Source of the DNA: Filimonas lacunae
GTDB lineage: Bacteria > Bacteroidota > Bacteroidia > Chitinophagales > Chitinophagaceae
Reading direction: 5' to 3'
Assembly (NCBI RefSeq): GCF_002355595.1
Contig: NZ_AP017422.1
Span: forward strand, 2,976,001-3,040,000
Length of the DNA: 64,000 bases
Shown piece by piece: positions 18,122 to 25,979 of this stretch (its first letter is position 1; each line of letters begins with the position of its first letter). The position numbers and the translations under genes were made by a program. The notes beneath the pieces are model-generated. The model was not told where the DNA came from. It worked only from the letters and a program-made list of their open reading frames with translations, and did not search any database.

Positions 18122-18724
18122 ATGAAAGCAAATAAAACGCTCGATTTGAGCCAATATGAATTCAGGAATATACCTGGGTTTGATCAAAACAATTTTCAGG
18201 GGTTTGATCAGGCCATCCCAATGAAAACCATTGTTATTTATTGTTTCGATCCTCGCGCATCTGAAATTCCGAAAACTGTAGCGGATTACCTTGGAAATGA
18301 AGTATATCCGGGAGAAAATATTGTAGACGAAGCGGGCATTCGTGTTGGTCACACCAGAACTTTGTTTGCCATGTCAAATGGTGGAGGTCGCGCGCTTCAG
18401 GCACTGCAAACAATAGCTACCATGGATTATTTATTCCACTACGAGAACGTTGTTGTGGTTCATCACTCGTTTTGTGGAATGACGTCTTATACTCCCGAAC
18501 TGCTGATTGAAAAATTTCATCATCACCATCACGTTGATATTTCTGGCATGTGGGATCATGAGGATATGGCTATTGTCGATTACGAGAAAACGATCAGGCA
18601 TGATGTTGACTTGCTTCGTAACAGTCCTCTTGTTCCGAAACACCTTAATATTTATGGTTTCTTCTACGAAATAAATTCAGGCCAGTTGACTGAAATAGTA
18701 CGTGATATCGCAACAAAAAAATAG
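18122..18724 (+). CDS. Beta-carbonic-anhydrase-like protein
   Basis: A 200-residue cytoplasmic protein. The beta-class zinc ligands are all seen: Cys41 in CFDPR (family CxDxR with its Asp/Arg dyad) and the HxxC pair His115/Cys118 in HHSFCGM. This supports reversible hydration of CO2 or a related zinc hydratase activity. The segment after position 120 holds an unusual natural run of five histidines (residues 133-137). It sits behind a promoter overlapped by TetR-type operators, so expression is probably inducible, which is unusual for a housekeeping carbonic anhydrase. A DUF420 membrane gene follows after 85 bp. Confidence 0.82.
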   Translation: MKANKTLDLSQYEFRNIPGFDQNNFQGFDQAIPMKTIVIYCFDPRASEIPKTVADYLGNEVYPGENIVDEAGIRVGHTRTLFAMSNGGGRALQALQTIATMDYLFHYENVVVVHHSFCGMTSYTPELLIEKFHHHHHVDISGMWDHEDMAIVDYEKTIRHDVDLLRNSPLVPKHLNIYGFFYEINSGQLTEIVRDIATKK

Positions 18725-18809
18725 GCCGTTCCATTTGATAAATAAAATATAATCAACTCGCAATGCAGGAATGCTGTGCTCATTGCTAATGGTTTTAAAG
18801 CACTAAAAG

Positions 18810-19364
18810 ATGGACTATATCAATAAAAATAAAATAGCAGGAAGGAATTACAAGCCATTAATATGGGGTTTAACTTTAGGTATCAACGGGCTTATTATAT
18901 GTACCATTTTCTTTCCCAATAAAGGGCAATTCAAACAATATGATTTTTCGTATTTGCCTTTACTAAATGCAGTGCTTAACGGGGCTGCGTTTGTTTTGCT
19001 CTCGTTTGCGCTGCTGGCTATAAGGCAAAAGAATATTAAAAGGCATCGCAATTTCATTTTTCTGGCATTTAGCTGCACGTCCCTATTTTTATTATCCTAT
19101 TTACTTTATCACTTCACCACTCCGTCCACGCAATATGGAGGTGGTGGCATGCTGAAATACATGTATTTTTTCATCTTGATCACTCATGTAATGCTTGCCA
19201 TCATTATTGTTCCTTTGGCATTAATTTCAATGGGCAGGGGATTAAATAAGGAGGTAGTACTACATAAACAAATTGCGCGCTGGGCAATGCCTTTATGGCT
19301 GTATGTGAGCTTAACGGGCGTAATAGTATATTTAATGATTTCGCCTTACTATGTTTCCCGGTAA
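18810..19364 (+). CDS. DUF420-family integral membrane protein
   Basis: A 184-residue protein with about five membrane segments. The family pattern is seen in LPLLNAVLNGAAFVLL, IRQKNIKRHRNFIF and LITHVMLAIIIVPLALI, including conserved histidines. DUF420 proteins include Bacillus YozB/CtaM, which assists heme-copper oxidase assembly; a related role here is family knowledge only. It follows the carbonic-anhydrase-like gene and may share its promoter. A strong hairpin terminator lies 54 bp after the stop. Confidence 0.85.
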   Translation: MDYINKNKIAGRNYKPLIWGLTLGINGLIICTIFFPNKGQFKQYDFSYLPLLNAVLNGAAFVLLSFALLAIRQKNIKRHRNFIFLAFSCTSLFLLSYLLYHFTTPSTQYGGGGMLKYMYFFILITHVMLAIIIVPLALISMGRGLNKEVVLHKQIARWAMPLWLYVSLTGVIVYLMISPYYVSR

Positions 19365-19417
19365 AAGTGGAACAAAAAATAATAAGTTGAAAAGGCCTCT
19401 CCTTCTCCTCTGAAAAC

Positions 19418-19446
19418 AAAAAGCGCTGATATTGTCAGCGCTTTTT
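19418..19446. terminator. Bidirectional intrinsic terminator
   Basis: Perfect 12-bp stem AAAAAGCGCTGA / TCAGCGCTTTTT with a 5-nt loop between convergent genes. It can end transcripts of the DUF420 gene on the plus strand and of the hydrolase gene on the minus strand. Confidence 0.85.
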
Positions 19447-19455
19447 GTTTGATAG

Positions 19456-19485
19456 TGGTATATTGCTCGAATGAGCAATATACCA
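19456..19485. terminator. Second hairpin next to the convergent terminator
   Basis: Perfect 13-bp arms TGGTATATTGCTC / GAGCAATATACCA with loop GAAT, directly after the stop of the minus-strand hydrolase. There is no T-run, so it may stabilise the RNA end ahead of the true terminator at 19418-19446. Confidence 0.6.
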
Positions 19486-19494
19486 TTGGATAGG

Positions 19495-20367
19495 CTATTG
19501 TAAAAAGCTTTCCAGATAATCGAATATTATTTTTGTTTGCTTCATCAGGCTAACATGGCTTTGATGAGGAATAATGGCCAGCTGTGATTTGGGCATAGGT
19601 TGCATATCAGCAGCAACGCCCCCTCCTAATAATTGATATGTTTTTGCCAATTCTATTTTATCCATGCCATCATTATCACCTGATATGATTAATACAGGTG
19701 CAGTGATTTTTGCTATATTGTCGTCTCCCAAATTAAAAGGCTCTCCTGCCATAGCAATCATCTGTTCCAGAAACTGATTCCATTTTGTTTTATCTGGTGC
19801 TACAGCATCATAGGCGGTTTGCAGCGGTGAATTGGCAAAAAACTCAGGCTTCATTTTTTTAAAAACACCGGCTATTTCGGGTATCCAGCCTTCGCTTTTA
19901 TAAACAGAAGAAATGATAACCAATTGTTTTAATCGTTTAGGGCTTTGTATCGCAAACTGATAGGCTATCTGACCTCCAAAACTATATCCTGCTATATCTG
20001 CGCTGTCAATTTTCAGATAATCCATTACTTTCTCCACATCGCTGGCTAAAGTTGCCCGTGATAGTTTTCTATCTGAAAAAGGTGTATGCCCATGCCCTTG
20101 CAATTCTATAGCAATTACTTTTCTGGTTTTGGCCAATTCAGGTATTAATTGCCCCCAATTCATCCCGATAGTATAGTAAGCACCGTGTAGCAGCACGATA
20201 GGCTTTCCGCTGCCGTATACTTCGTAATAGACTGTGGTTCCATTTGCTGGTGCGTAGCCACTGTCATTAGGTTTGATTTGTTGTGCATTGGATATAGATG
20301 CTACACTCATAACAATTGTGATTAGGAGTAATTTAATAAGAATTCCTGGATTAAATATATTTTTCAT
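19495..20367 (-). CDS. Exported alpha/beta hydrolase
   Basis: A 290-residue protein with signal peptide ending near SNAQQ. The alpha/beta-hydrolase fold is clear: oxyanion segment LLHGAYYTIGMNWG, nucleophile elbow GYSFGG with Ser129, acid region ISGDNDG and late His in IIPHQSH. The family covers esterases, lipases, peroxidases and dehalogenases, and the substrate is not evident. It is a single gene with its own two hairpins downstream. Confidence 0.85.
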   Translation of the reverse strand: MKNIFNPGILIKLLLITIVMSVASISNAQQIKPNDSGYAPANGTTVYYEVYGSGKPIVLLHGAYYTIGMNWGQLIPELAKTRKVIAIELQGHGHTPFSDRKLSRATLASDVEKVMDYLKIDSADIAGYSFGGQIAYQFAIQSPKRLKQLVIISSVYKSEGWIPEIAGVFKKMKPEFFANSPLQTAYDAVAPDKTKWNQFLEQMIAMAGEPFNLGDDNIAKITAPVLIISGDNDGMDKIELAKTYQLLGGGVAADMQPMPKSQLAIIPHQSHVSLMKQTKIIFDYLESFLQ

Positions 20368-20557
20368 AAAGCTGTCTGGTTTGATTGTTATTGATAAGCA
20401 AAGGTGAGAGCATTTTATAATTCTACGCCGGGTAAAAACGACAATTTAAGGGCAAACTCCGACAATCACTTTTATGTAGACTCCTCAATTCAAAAGAAGT
20501 CAAAATGTTACTTTGTTACACGGGGGGCTGTTGTTTTTAGGACAGCGTTACTAAATG

Positions 20558-20593
20558 AAAATGCCTTCTCATTATTGAATGGGAAGGCATTTT
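20558..20593. terminator. Intrinsic terminator hairpin
   Basis: Stem AAAATGCCTTC / GAAGGCATTTT with a 14-nt apical part. The plus-strand side runs into T-rich DNA (TTTTTTG). No clear plus-strand gene precedes it, so it may serve minus-strand transcripts coming from the FAD monooxygenase gene. Confidence 0.55.
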
Positions 20594-20732
20594 TTGTTTG
20601 CAGCCGCTTGCAACAATAGAATATTCCCCGCCTCCAATATGTTGAGCTATCTTTACATAGTACAGAGCAACTAATATGGTCTTACTATTAGCGGTATTTT
20701 CAACACATCTGTTGCATTTCAGATAAGCCACC

Positions 20733-20846
20733 ATGTCAAAGAAAAAAGACAAAAAGAAACACAAGGATAAGGACAAAAAGAAGAAAAAGAAATGCTGCGA
20801 GAAATATCTGCGTGGTAAGCAATGTGACAACTGTCCGCTTAGATAA
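20733..20846 (+). CDS. 37-residue Lys-rich protein with CC and CxxC cysteines
   Basis: The frame encodes M-S followed by an 18-residue tract of Lys, Asp and His, then CCEKYLRGKQCDNCPLR and a stop. Two adjacent cysteines (21-22) and a CxxC (31-34) could bind zinc or another metal, and the basic tail would suit nucleic acid or phosphate binding. The non-random tail after the Lys-coding A-rich run supports a real gene. I recall similar short Lys/Cys proteins in Bacteroidota, but cannot name a family. It ends 9 bp before the convergent monooxygenase stop. Confidence 0.6.
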   Translation: MSKKKDKKKHKDKDKKKKKKCCEKYLRGKQCDNCPLR

Positions 20847-20855
20847 CGGGAGAAA

Positions 20856-21980
20856 TTAAAAACCAAAGCCCTCTTTATTCCTTCTGATAATAGCTTCTTC
20901 CGATCTTGGAACCAACGCATCAACACCAAAGTTGACCACCTCTGCCTGTATGGTTTCAATAAAGGGGCGGAAAGAATGGTTGTACTCCTGGAATGCCAGC
21001 TCGTAATTACCGTTACATTTTTGAAAGGCATCTGCCAGTGCGGCCGCGCCATCTATGGCCAATGATCCACCCCTGCCGGCAGCTGGTGAGGCACAGTAGC
21101 CGGCATCTCCTACCAGCGCTACCCGGCCCTTTGTCCACGAAGGCATTTTTATTTGACAAAGCTTGTCGAAGTAAAATGTTTTTGACTGTTGTACGGCTTC
21201 CAGTAATTCTGCTGTTCGCCAACCGGTTCCTGTAAAGTGATCCAGCATGATATTCCGCTGTTGCTGTTCGTTCCTGTAGTCGTAAGGTATTTCCTGCTCC
21301 GCAAAAAAGGCAAGACATATATCTGTTTTGCCGTTGTAGGCATTTAGCATTACTGTTTTGCCCGGCTCGCTGAACATTTGGGTGGTAAACTCCGGAATGA
21401 GTAGCTTATTCACAATGGTAATAGAAAAATAAGTTTGCAGAAATTGGGAGTATGCTGCTTCTGCGCCGAACCAATATTTCCGGACTACCGAATGAATGCC
21501 GTCACAACCTAATACCAGGTCATAAGTCTGTGACGATCCTTTTTTAAAGGTAACTGCTATATGGTCTTCTTTTTCTTGCAAGCCTGTGATGCTTTCATCG
21601 AAAATGAATTCCACTCCCTCTTTTACCGTTTCATACAGCATATCTAACAAAATATCCCGCTCTATCTCGTATTCCAATTCGCCACGCTCCTCTTGTTTTT
21701 GGGGTGTGAGGTCAAGCCTCTCGGTTATGTCGTTCGCATTTTTGAATTCCATAGATTTCATCACCAATCTGTTCGATTGAATCTGATCCAATAAACCCAT
21801 ACGTTGTACAATGTCAATGGTATTGCCCAGAATGTTTACTGGCGTGCCACCCTTTTTAATAGCTGGTGCCATCTCCACAATAGTTACCTGATAGCCGAAT
21901 TGGTTCATCCAGTATGCGGCCGATAAACCGGCAAAACCTGCACCTGAGATGAGCACTTTTTTATGCTCTGCTGTTGTCAT
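20856..21980 (-). CDS. FAD-dependent monooxygenase (PHBH/TetX-like)
   Basis: A 374-residue flavoprotein of the group A aromatic-hydroxylase fold. The FAD motif ISGAGFAGLSAAYWMNQFG begins near residue 10, the DG motif is DLVLGCDGIHSVVR and the GD motif is VALVGDAGYCASPAAGRGG. Members hydroxylate aromatic or polyketide substrates with NAD(P)H and O2; TetX-like antibiotic inactivators share this fold, but resistance cannot be claimed from sequence. An AraC-type regulator gene lies 78 bp upstream in the same direction and probably controls it. Confidence 0.88.
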   Translation of the reverse strand: MTTAEHKKVLISGAGFAGLSAAYWMNQFGYQVTIVEMAPAIKKGGTPVNILGNTIDIVQRMGLLDQIQSNRLVMKSMEFKNANDITERLDLTPQKQEERGELEYEIERDILLDMLYETVKEGVEFIFDESITGLQEKEDHIAVTFKKGSSQTYDLVLGCDGIHSVVRKYWFGAEAAYSQFLQTYFSITIVNKLLIPEFTTQMFSEPGKTVMLNAYNGKTDICLAFFAEQEIPYDYRNEQQQRNIMLDHFTGTGWRTAELLEAVQQSKTFYFDKLCQIKMPSWTKGRVALVGDAGYCASPAAGRGGSLAIDGAAALADAFQKCNGNYELAFQEYNHSFRPFIETIQAEVVNFGVDALVPRSEEAIIRRNKEGFGF

Positions 21981-22058
21981 TTGTATGTGCTTTGTTATGG
22001 ATGCAAAGGAACAGGCTATCGATTACTCACATTAGGGCTAAACAGTGGAAGACTTGGA

Positions 22059-22919
22059 CTAATCGGGGTTTTTGTTACGGAAGGTTACAGGGGCCACTCC
22101 TGAAACTTTGGTGAACAGCCTTGAAAAATAAGCGTAATCATCATAGCCTAGTGTGGCGGCTATTTCCTTCAGGGACTGTTTGGAGTGATGGAGTAAGCGT
22201 TTTGCTTCCAGAACAACACGCTGCTGAATGTGATAAGAAACGGAATGGCCGGTGCTGTTTTTAACACATTCGTTCAGGTAAGCGGTAGATAGGTTGAGTT
22301 TTTGAGCATATTCGGCTGGTCGCTTGCAAGAAACAAAATGAAGTCCTAATGCTTCTTTAAAGGCTTTTGTCACCACTTCGGGTCTGGATAATGTATCTTC
22401 AGAGGGCGTTCGCAATGCCCTATACAAAGAGATGATTAATCCCGTAAGTACATTGGTCTGGTCTTTTAATATGGAATGATATAGTGGGTCTTTTTCGCGT
22501 TCTGCCAATTTGATACAAAGTGATATTGCTTCGGTAAACAACACAAACATTTGATGGTTTAAAGGCATGGGGATAGCAGGTGCTATGTCTTCCAGTAATA
22601 CCAGGTACTCAGGATTTAGATTTTCATTATTGGCTGCCCAGGCATTGACAATGACATTTTCAAATGTGAGTATGCGATGAACCTGGTCGGGGTGCATATA
22701 AATGATAGAAGGAGCGTTTACAAGGTATTGTTGAAAATCGATTTCCATGGTTACGCTTCCTTTTTCCAGCAGGAAAAAAGAATGCCGGTCGTGACGTTCG
22801 GGTTGCTCCCATTCTCCCAGGTCGGGCAAAGATTCAAAAGAGATCCGTTCAATAGCGATACCGCCATCGGACTCGCTACCAAAGTTATTTACTGGGATGG
22901 CCCCGGCATTTTTGCGCAT
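22059..22919 (-). CDS. AraC-family transcriptional regulator
   Basis: A 286-residue regulator: an N-terminal cupin-like sensing domain (about 20-120, with FFLLEKGSVTMEIDFQ and MHPDQVHRI) and a C-terminal double helix-turn-helix (about 185-280: YAQKLNLSTAYLNECVK, then LKEIAATLGYDDYAYFSRLF). It lies directly upstream of the FAD monooxygenase gene, so activation of that gene in response to a small molecule is inferred. Confidence 0.92.
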   Translation of the reverse strand: MRKNAGAIPVNNFGSESDGGIAIERISFESLPDLGEWEQPERHDRHSFFLLEKGSVTMEIDFQQYLVNAPSIIYMHPDQVHRILTFENVIVNAWAANNENLNPEYLVLLEDIAPAIPMPLNHQMFVLFTEAISLCIKLAEREKDPLYHSILKDQTNVLTGLIISLYRALRTPSEDTLSRPEVVTKAFKEALGLHFVSCKRPAEYAQKLNLSTAYLNECVKNSTGHSVSYHIQQRVVLEAKRLLHHSKQSLKEIAATLGYDDYAYFSRLFTKVSGVAPVTFRNKNPD

Positions 22920-23024
22920 TGCTCAACGACTTTCCTAACGAAGGTAAGGATTCAGTATTAGCTGCCTGGTTTATCGGGAAATTGCAGGGCCGTTGAGGTG
23001 ACGTTTTTTTAACATCATAACTAC

Positions 23025-23054
23025 TTTTTATGCCGTAAAGGAACGATATATTTG
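23025..23054 (+). promoter_or_regulatory. Bacteroidota-type promoter of the chitinase gene
   Basis: A perfect -7 box TATATTTG (TAnnTTTG) lies at 23047-23054 with a T-rich -33 region (TTTT at 23025-23028). The expected start of transcription is about 55 bp before the chitinase ATG. Confidence 0.5.
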
Positions 23055-23112
23055 GAGGAGAATAGTCTTCTTTGCCACTGCCGCAATTTCCAATCCCAGT
23101 TAATTCGTTATA

Positions 23113-24210
23113 ATGAAAACAGTATCCTTATTCCTTTTGGTAGCATTGATGAGCCTTGTTTCTTTAACAGTAAAAGCGCAGTCTGCCCCCCGCCCTACTG
23201 TTATTGGTTATTACTCCGGAGATTCGGTGAAAGTATCCCGCTACCCGGTAGAGAAACTCACGCATCTTATTTTCAGCTTCGGGCATTTGCGGGAAAATGA
23301 GTTTTTCCTGAACAAAAGAAAAGACACCCTATTGCTGCAAAACATGGTAGCATTGAAAAAGCGCAATCCATCTATGAAAGTGATGGTGTCTCTGGGTGGT
23401 TGGAGTGGTTGTGCTACCTGTTCGCCCATATTTGCTAACGCTGATAACCGTAAGGTTTTTGCTCGTTCTGTTAAAAAAGCGTTGGTTGATTTTGGGGCAG
23501 ATGGTATTGATCTGGACTGGGAATATCCCGCCATTCAAGGCTTCCCGGGTCATGCCTATTCCCCTGATGACAGGGCTAATTTTACTGCACTGATAAAAGC
23601 CTTGCGCAAAGAGCTGGGTAAGAGATATGAAATCAGCTTTGCGGCAGGCGGTTTTACCGAATACCTGGAAAAATCGATCGATTGGAAACAGGTGATGCCT
23701 ATGGTTGATCGTGTAAACTTAATGACTTACGACCTGGTATCCGGTTACAGCACCATCAGTGGTCATCATACTCCTTTATATTCTACTGCTGCCTTTCCGC
23801 AGTCGGTAGATCGTGCTGTAACCTGGCTGGATTCTATTGGGGTACCAGTGAATAAGCTAGTGCTAGGCGCTGCTTTTTACGCCCGTATTTTTGAAACCAA
23901 AGATACCCTGGATCATGGGCTAAACCGCCCTGCCAGCTTTAAGCGTGGCCTTTCTTACAAAGACTTTCGAGGGTTAACGGACAGTGCTGGTTTTACACGT
24001 TACTGGGATGCAAAAGCACAGGCGCCTTATAGTTTCAATCCGCATACAAGAGAATTTGCCAGTTATGACGACAGCGCTTCTATTGCCTTGAAAACAAAAT
24101 ATGTATGGCAACATCATTTAAATGGCATCATGTTCTGGGAATTAGCAGATGATAAAGAAAGCGGCGGCCTGCTGGATGTGATTGATGAAACACTGAAAAA
24201 GCTATTTTAA
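23113..24210 (+). CDS. Secreted GH18 chitinase
   Basis: A 365-residue glycoside hydrolase family 18 protein with signal peptide ending at VKAQS. The SxGG strand (SLGGW, 93-97) and the catalytic DxxDxDxE motif (DGIDLDWE, 130-137, with Glu137 as acid/base) are intact, as are the late MTYDL and MFWELADD segments. It should hydrolyse chitin or chito-oligosaccharides with retention of configuration, in the periplasm or outside. It is a stand-alone catalytic domain without binding modules. Its 3' end overlaps the convergent small membrane gene by 9 bp. Confidence 0.93.
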   Translation: MKTVSLFLLVALMSLVSLTVKAQSAPRPTVIGYYSGDSVKVSRYPVEKLTHLIFSFGHLRENEFFLNKRKDTLLLQNMVALKKRNPSMKVMVSLGGWSGCATCSPIFANADNRKVFARSVKKALVDFGADGIDLDWEYPAIQGFPGHAYSPDDRANFTALIKALRKELGKRYEISFAAGGFTEYLEKSIDWKQVMPMVDRVNLMTYDLVSGYSTISGHHTPLYSTAAFPQSVDRAVTWLDSIGVPVNKLVLGAAFYARIFETKDTLDHGLNRPASFKRGLSYKDFRGLTDSAGFTRYWDAKAQAPYSFNPHTREFASYDDSASIALKTKYVWQHHLNGIMFWELADDKESGGLLDVIDETLKKLF

Positions 24211-24444
24211 ATTCCTTTCTTTTAATAATTGTTCCAGCTCTTTATGTTTAACTCTGTTCTTAGCTGCTATAGGTATATAGATTAACGGAAGAAAGCTTAA
24301 TAAGCCAAACCCCTTTTTAACGGCGCTATACACGGAAATGCCAATCAAAAAACCAAAGATGGCTGCATCATAAATATTAGTGGATTTCATTTTTTTGGCT
24401 TCCTGTAATAATTCTTCATTTGTTAGTTCTGCTAATGGCTTCAT
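24202..24444 (-). CDS. Small two-segment membrane protein, unknown
   Basis: About 80 residues from the Met at 24444: MKPLAELTNEELLQEAKKMK, then two hydrophobic segments (AAIFGFLIGISVYSAV and LLSFLPLIYIPIAA), then a charged tail rich in Lys/Glu. An upstream in-frame start at 24522 would add 26 residues that look non-coding and run into the divergent gene's promoter. I recognise only a general type common in Bacteroidota. The function is unknown. Confidence 0.6.
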   Translation of the reverse strand: MKPLAELTNEELLQEAKKMKSTNIYDAAIFGFLIGISVYSAVKKGFGLLSFLPLIYIPIAAKNRVKHKELEQLLKERNLK

Positions 24445-24527
24445 GTAGGTAGTTGCTTTTGGTTGAGTGTTTGGGTAGTTGATTTCGGAGGGACAATTTA
24501 CTACATTTACATCTTTCTTCAACAGAT

Positions 24528-24869
24528 ATGAATGATTTATACCCTGAACTTGTAGATTATATTTATGGCTACTGTTCCCAATATCAAACCCCGGAAGAAC
24601 TGATTGCTGGCAGAACTCTTATGTATATGGGGACGAGTGCATCTGAGAAAATGCAATCAATGATGCGGGAAAAAGGCTGGATTAGCGAAGATCCGGTAAT
24701 ACTGGAGATGATTGCAGATGGCTATCAGGCTTTCAAAAAGCGGACAGTTAATAGAGTTTGGGCGCAATATAGAGTGGAGCTTTCACTAAATCTCTGCCCG
24801 GTATGTGGCAAAATAGCCAGAACGCCCCAGGCCCGGCAATGTCGCTTTTGTTATCATGACTGGCATTAA
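24528..24869 (+). CDS. Small zinc-ribbon protein, unknown
   Basis: A 113-residue protein. The N-terminal 80 residues are helical and acidic, and the C-terminus carries a zinc-ribbon pair CPVCGK and CRFC, 14 residues apart, ending at FCYHDWH. A structural zinc site is therefore likely. I do not recognise the family and the neighbours give no clue: a methyltransferase-like gene follows 59 bp later. Confidence 0.65.
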   Translation: MNDLYPELVDYIYGYCSQYQTPEELIAGRTLMYMGTSASEKMQSMMREKGWISEDPVILEMIADGYQAFKKRTVNRVWAQYRVELSLNLCPVCGKIARTPQARQCRFCYHDWH

Positions 24870-24928
24870 TTGTTAAGCATTGCAGATATTAACACAAATC
24901 TTTATCTTACAAAGAAAACCAAAACCCT

Positions 24929-25900
24929 TTGCTTACCACAAAAGAAGAATTACAGGCATTAGTACGGCAATTTAGTAAGGCAATGCTCAAACCCGGAGAT
25001 TTTCATGAAGAGTTAGCTCCTGCCGTAATGGGATTATCCGATCTGTTAGAAGCCAATTTTGGTTTAGTGGATGACGATAGCAAGCGAGCACATATTAAAA
25101 CGGCCTATGGAAATGCTATTGGCACCTTTTGGGCTGCAAAATGTTCCCGGGAAGTATTGCGTACACAACGGTTTGCAAGAGCGCTGTACGGGGCGGTGTC
25201 GGAGGTGTTGAGCCTTCACAAAAAAACAGTACATGTTTTATATGCGGGAACCGGTCCTTTTGCCACGCTGGCCTTACCGGCGATGATGATGTTTAAACCA
25301 GATGAGGTACAGTTTACTTTTTTGGAGATTAACCCGGAAAGTATTGAGATACTAAAGCAAGTGATTGATGCATTAGAGCTGCACGCCTATATAAAAGATA
25401 TTCATCAATGCGATGCTACTTTATGGAATGTGCCTTCCTCTGAAATAGATATTGTTATCAGCGAAACGATGTATAAAGCGCTGAAGGTGGAACCACAGGT
25501 AGCCATTATGCTGAACCTGGCTAGCCAGCTGCCCAAAGAAACGATCTTCTTGCCTGAGGAAATAACGGTATCGCTCAGTAAGTGGCCTAGTTTCAAGGAG
25601 GAGCCGGAGATGCTGGCAGAGCTGATGCGTTTTAATAAATCGTTGATGTATTCCATTATAAGCAATTCCTCCGGCAGGAATTGGGTGTTTGAAGATCGGC
25701 CAGTACAGGTAAATCTGTCAGAAAAAGAACAATTGTATTATACTACCGATATACGGGTGAGTGAAGGGAATGAATTAAACTGGAATGAAAGCTCGTTGAA
25801 TTTACCGGAGAAAGCGATTGTTGCAGACAAATCTGGTATCAGAAACATGAATTGTCAGTATTACTTGCAGGATGTACCAGGCTTTCGTATACGGCTGTAG
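24929..25900 (+). CDS. SAM-dependent methyltransferase-like protein (PRMT-like fold)
   Basis: A 323-residue protein read from a TTG start; no ATG lies near and the first internal Met is at residue 19. The Rossmann core shows motif I VHVLYAGTGPFATLALPAM, an acidic end of strand 2 (TFLEINPES) and IDIVISETMYKAL, which resembles the double-E loop of protein arginine methyltransferases and related enzymes. Residues 1-90 are helical. Methyl transfer to a protein or small molecule is inferred. Co-transcription with the DUF2252 gene 79 bp downstream is possible. Confidence 0.7.
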   Translation: MLTTKEELQALVRQFSKAMLKPGDFHEELAPAVMGLSDLLEANFGLVDDDSKRAHIKTAYGNAIGTFWAAKCSREVLRTQRFARALYGAVSEVLSLHKKTVHVLYAGTGPFATLALPAMMMFKPDEVQFTFLEINPESIEILKQVIDALELHAYIKDIHQCDATLWNVPSSEIDIVISETMYKALKVEPQVAIMLNLASQLPKETIFLPEEITVSLSKWPSFKEEPEMLAELMRFNKSLMYSIISNSSGRNWVFEDRPVQVNLSEKEQLYYTTDIRVSEGNELNWNESSLNLPEKAIVADKSGIRNMNCQYYLQDVPGFRIRL

Positions 25901-25979
25901 CTTTTGCTTTCTGCCAGAACATGACAATAGCTGTTTTTCAATGCACTGTTTTAAGTATCTTTCTTGAAATTGGTAGCAG

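Noticed and set aside
18518..18532. Run of five His codons resembling an affinity tag
   Set aside because: It lies inside a natural carbonic-anhydrase-like reading frame with mixed CAT/CAC codons and no vector-like flank.
20537..21052. 171-codon minus-strand frame with many Phe/Leu/Ser
   Set aside because: It is the antisense of the Lys-rich small gene and overlaps the FAD monooxygenase in another frame; the low-complexity Phe/Leu/Ser run comes from the A-rich coding strand.
20856..21980. Tetracycline-inactivating TetX
   Set aside because: The fold is shared by many aromatic hydroxylases; nothing in the visible motifs is specific for TetX.
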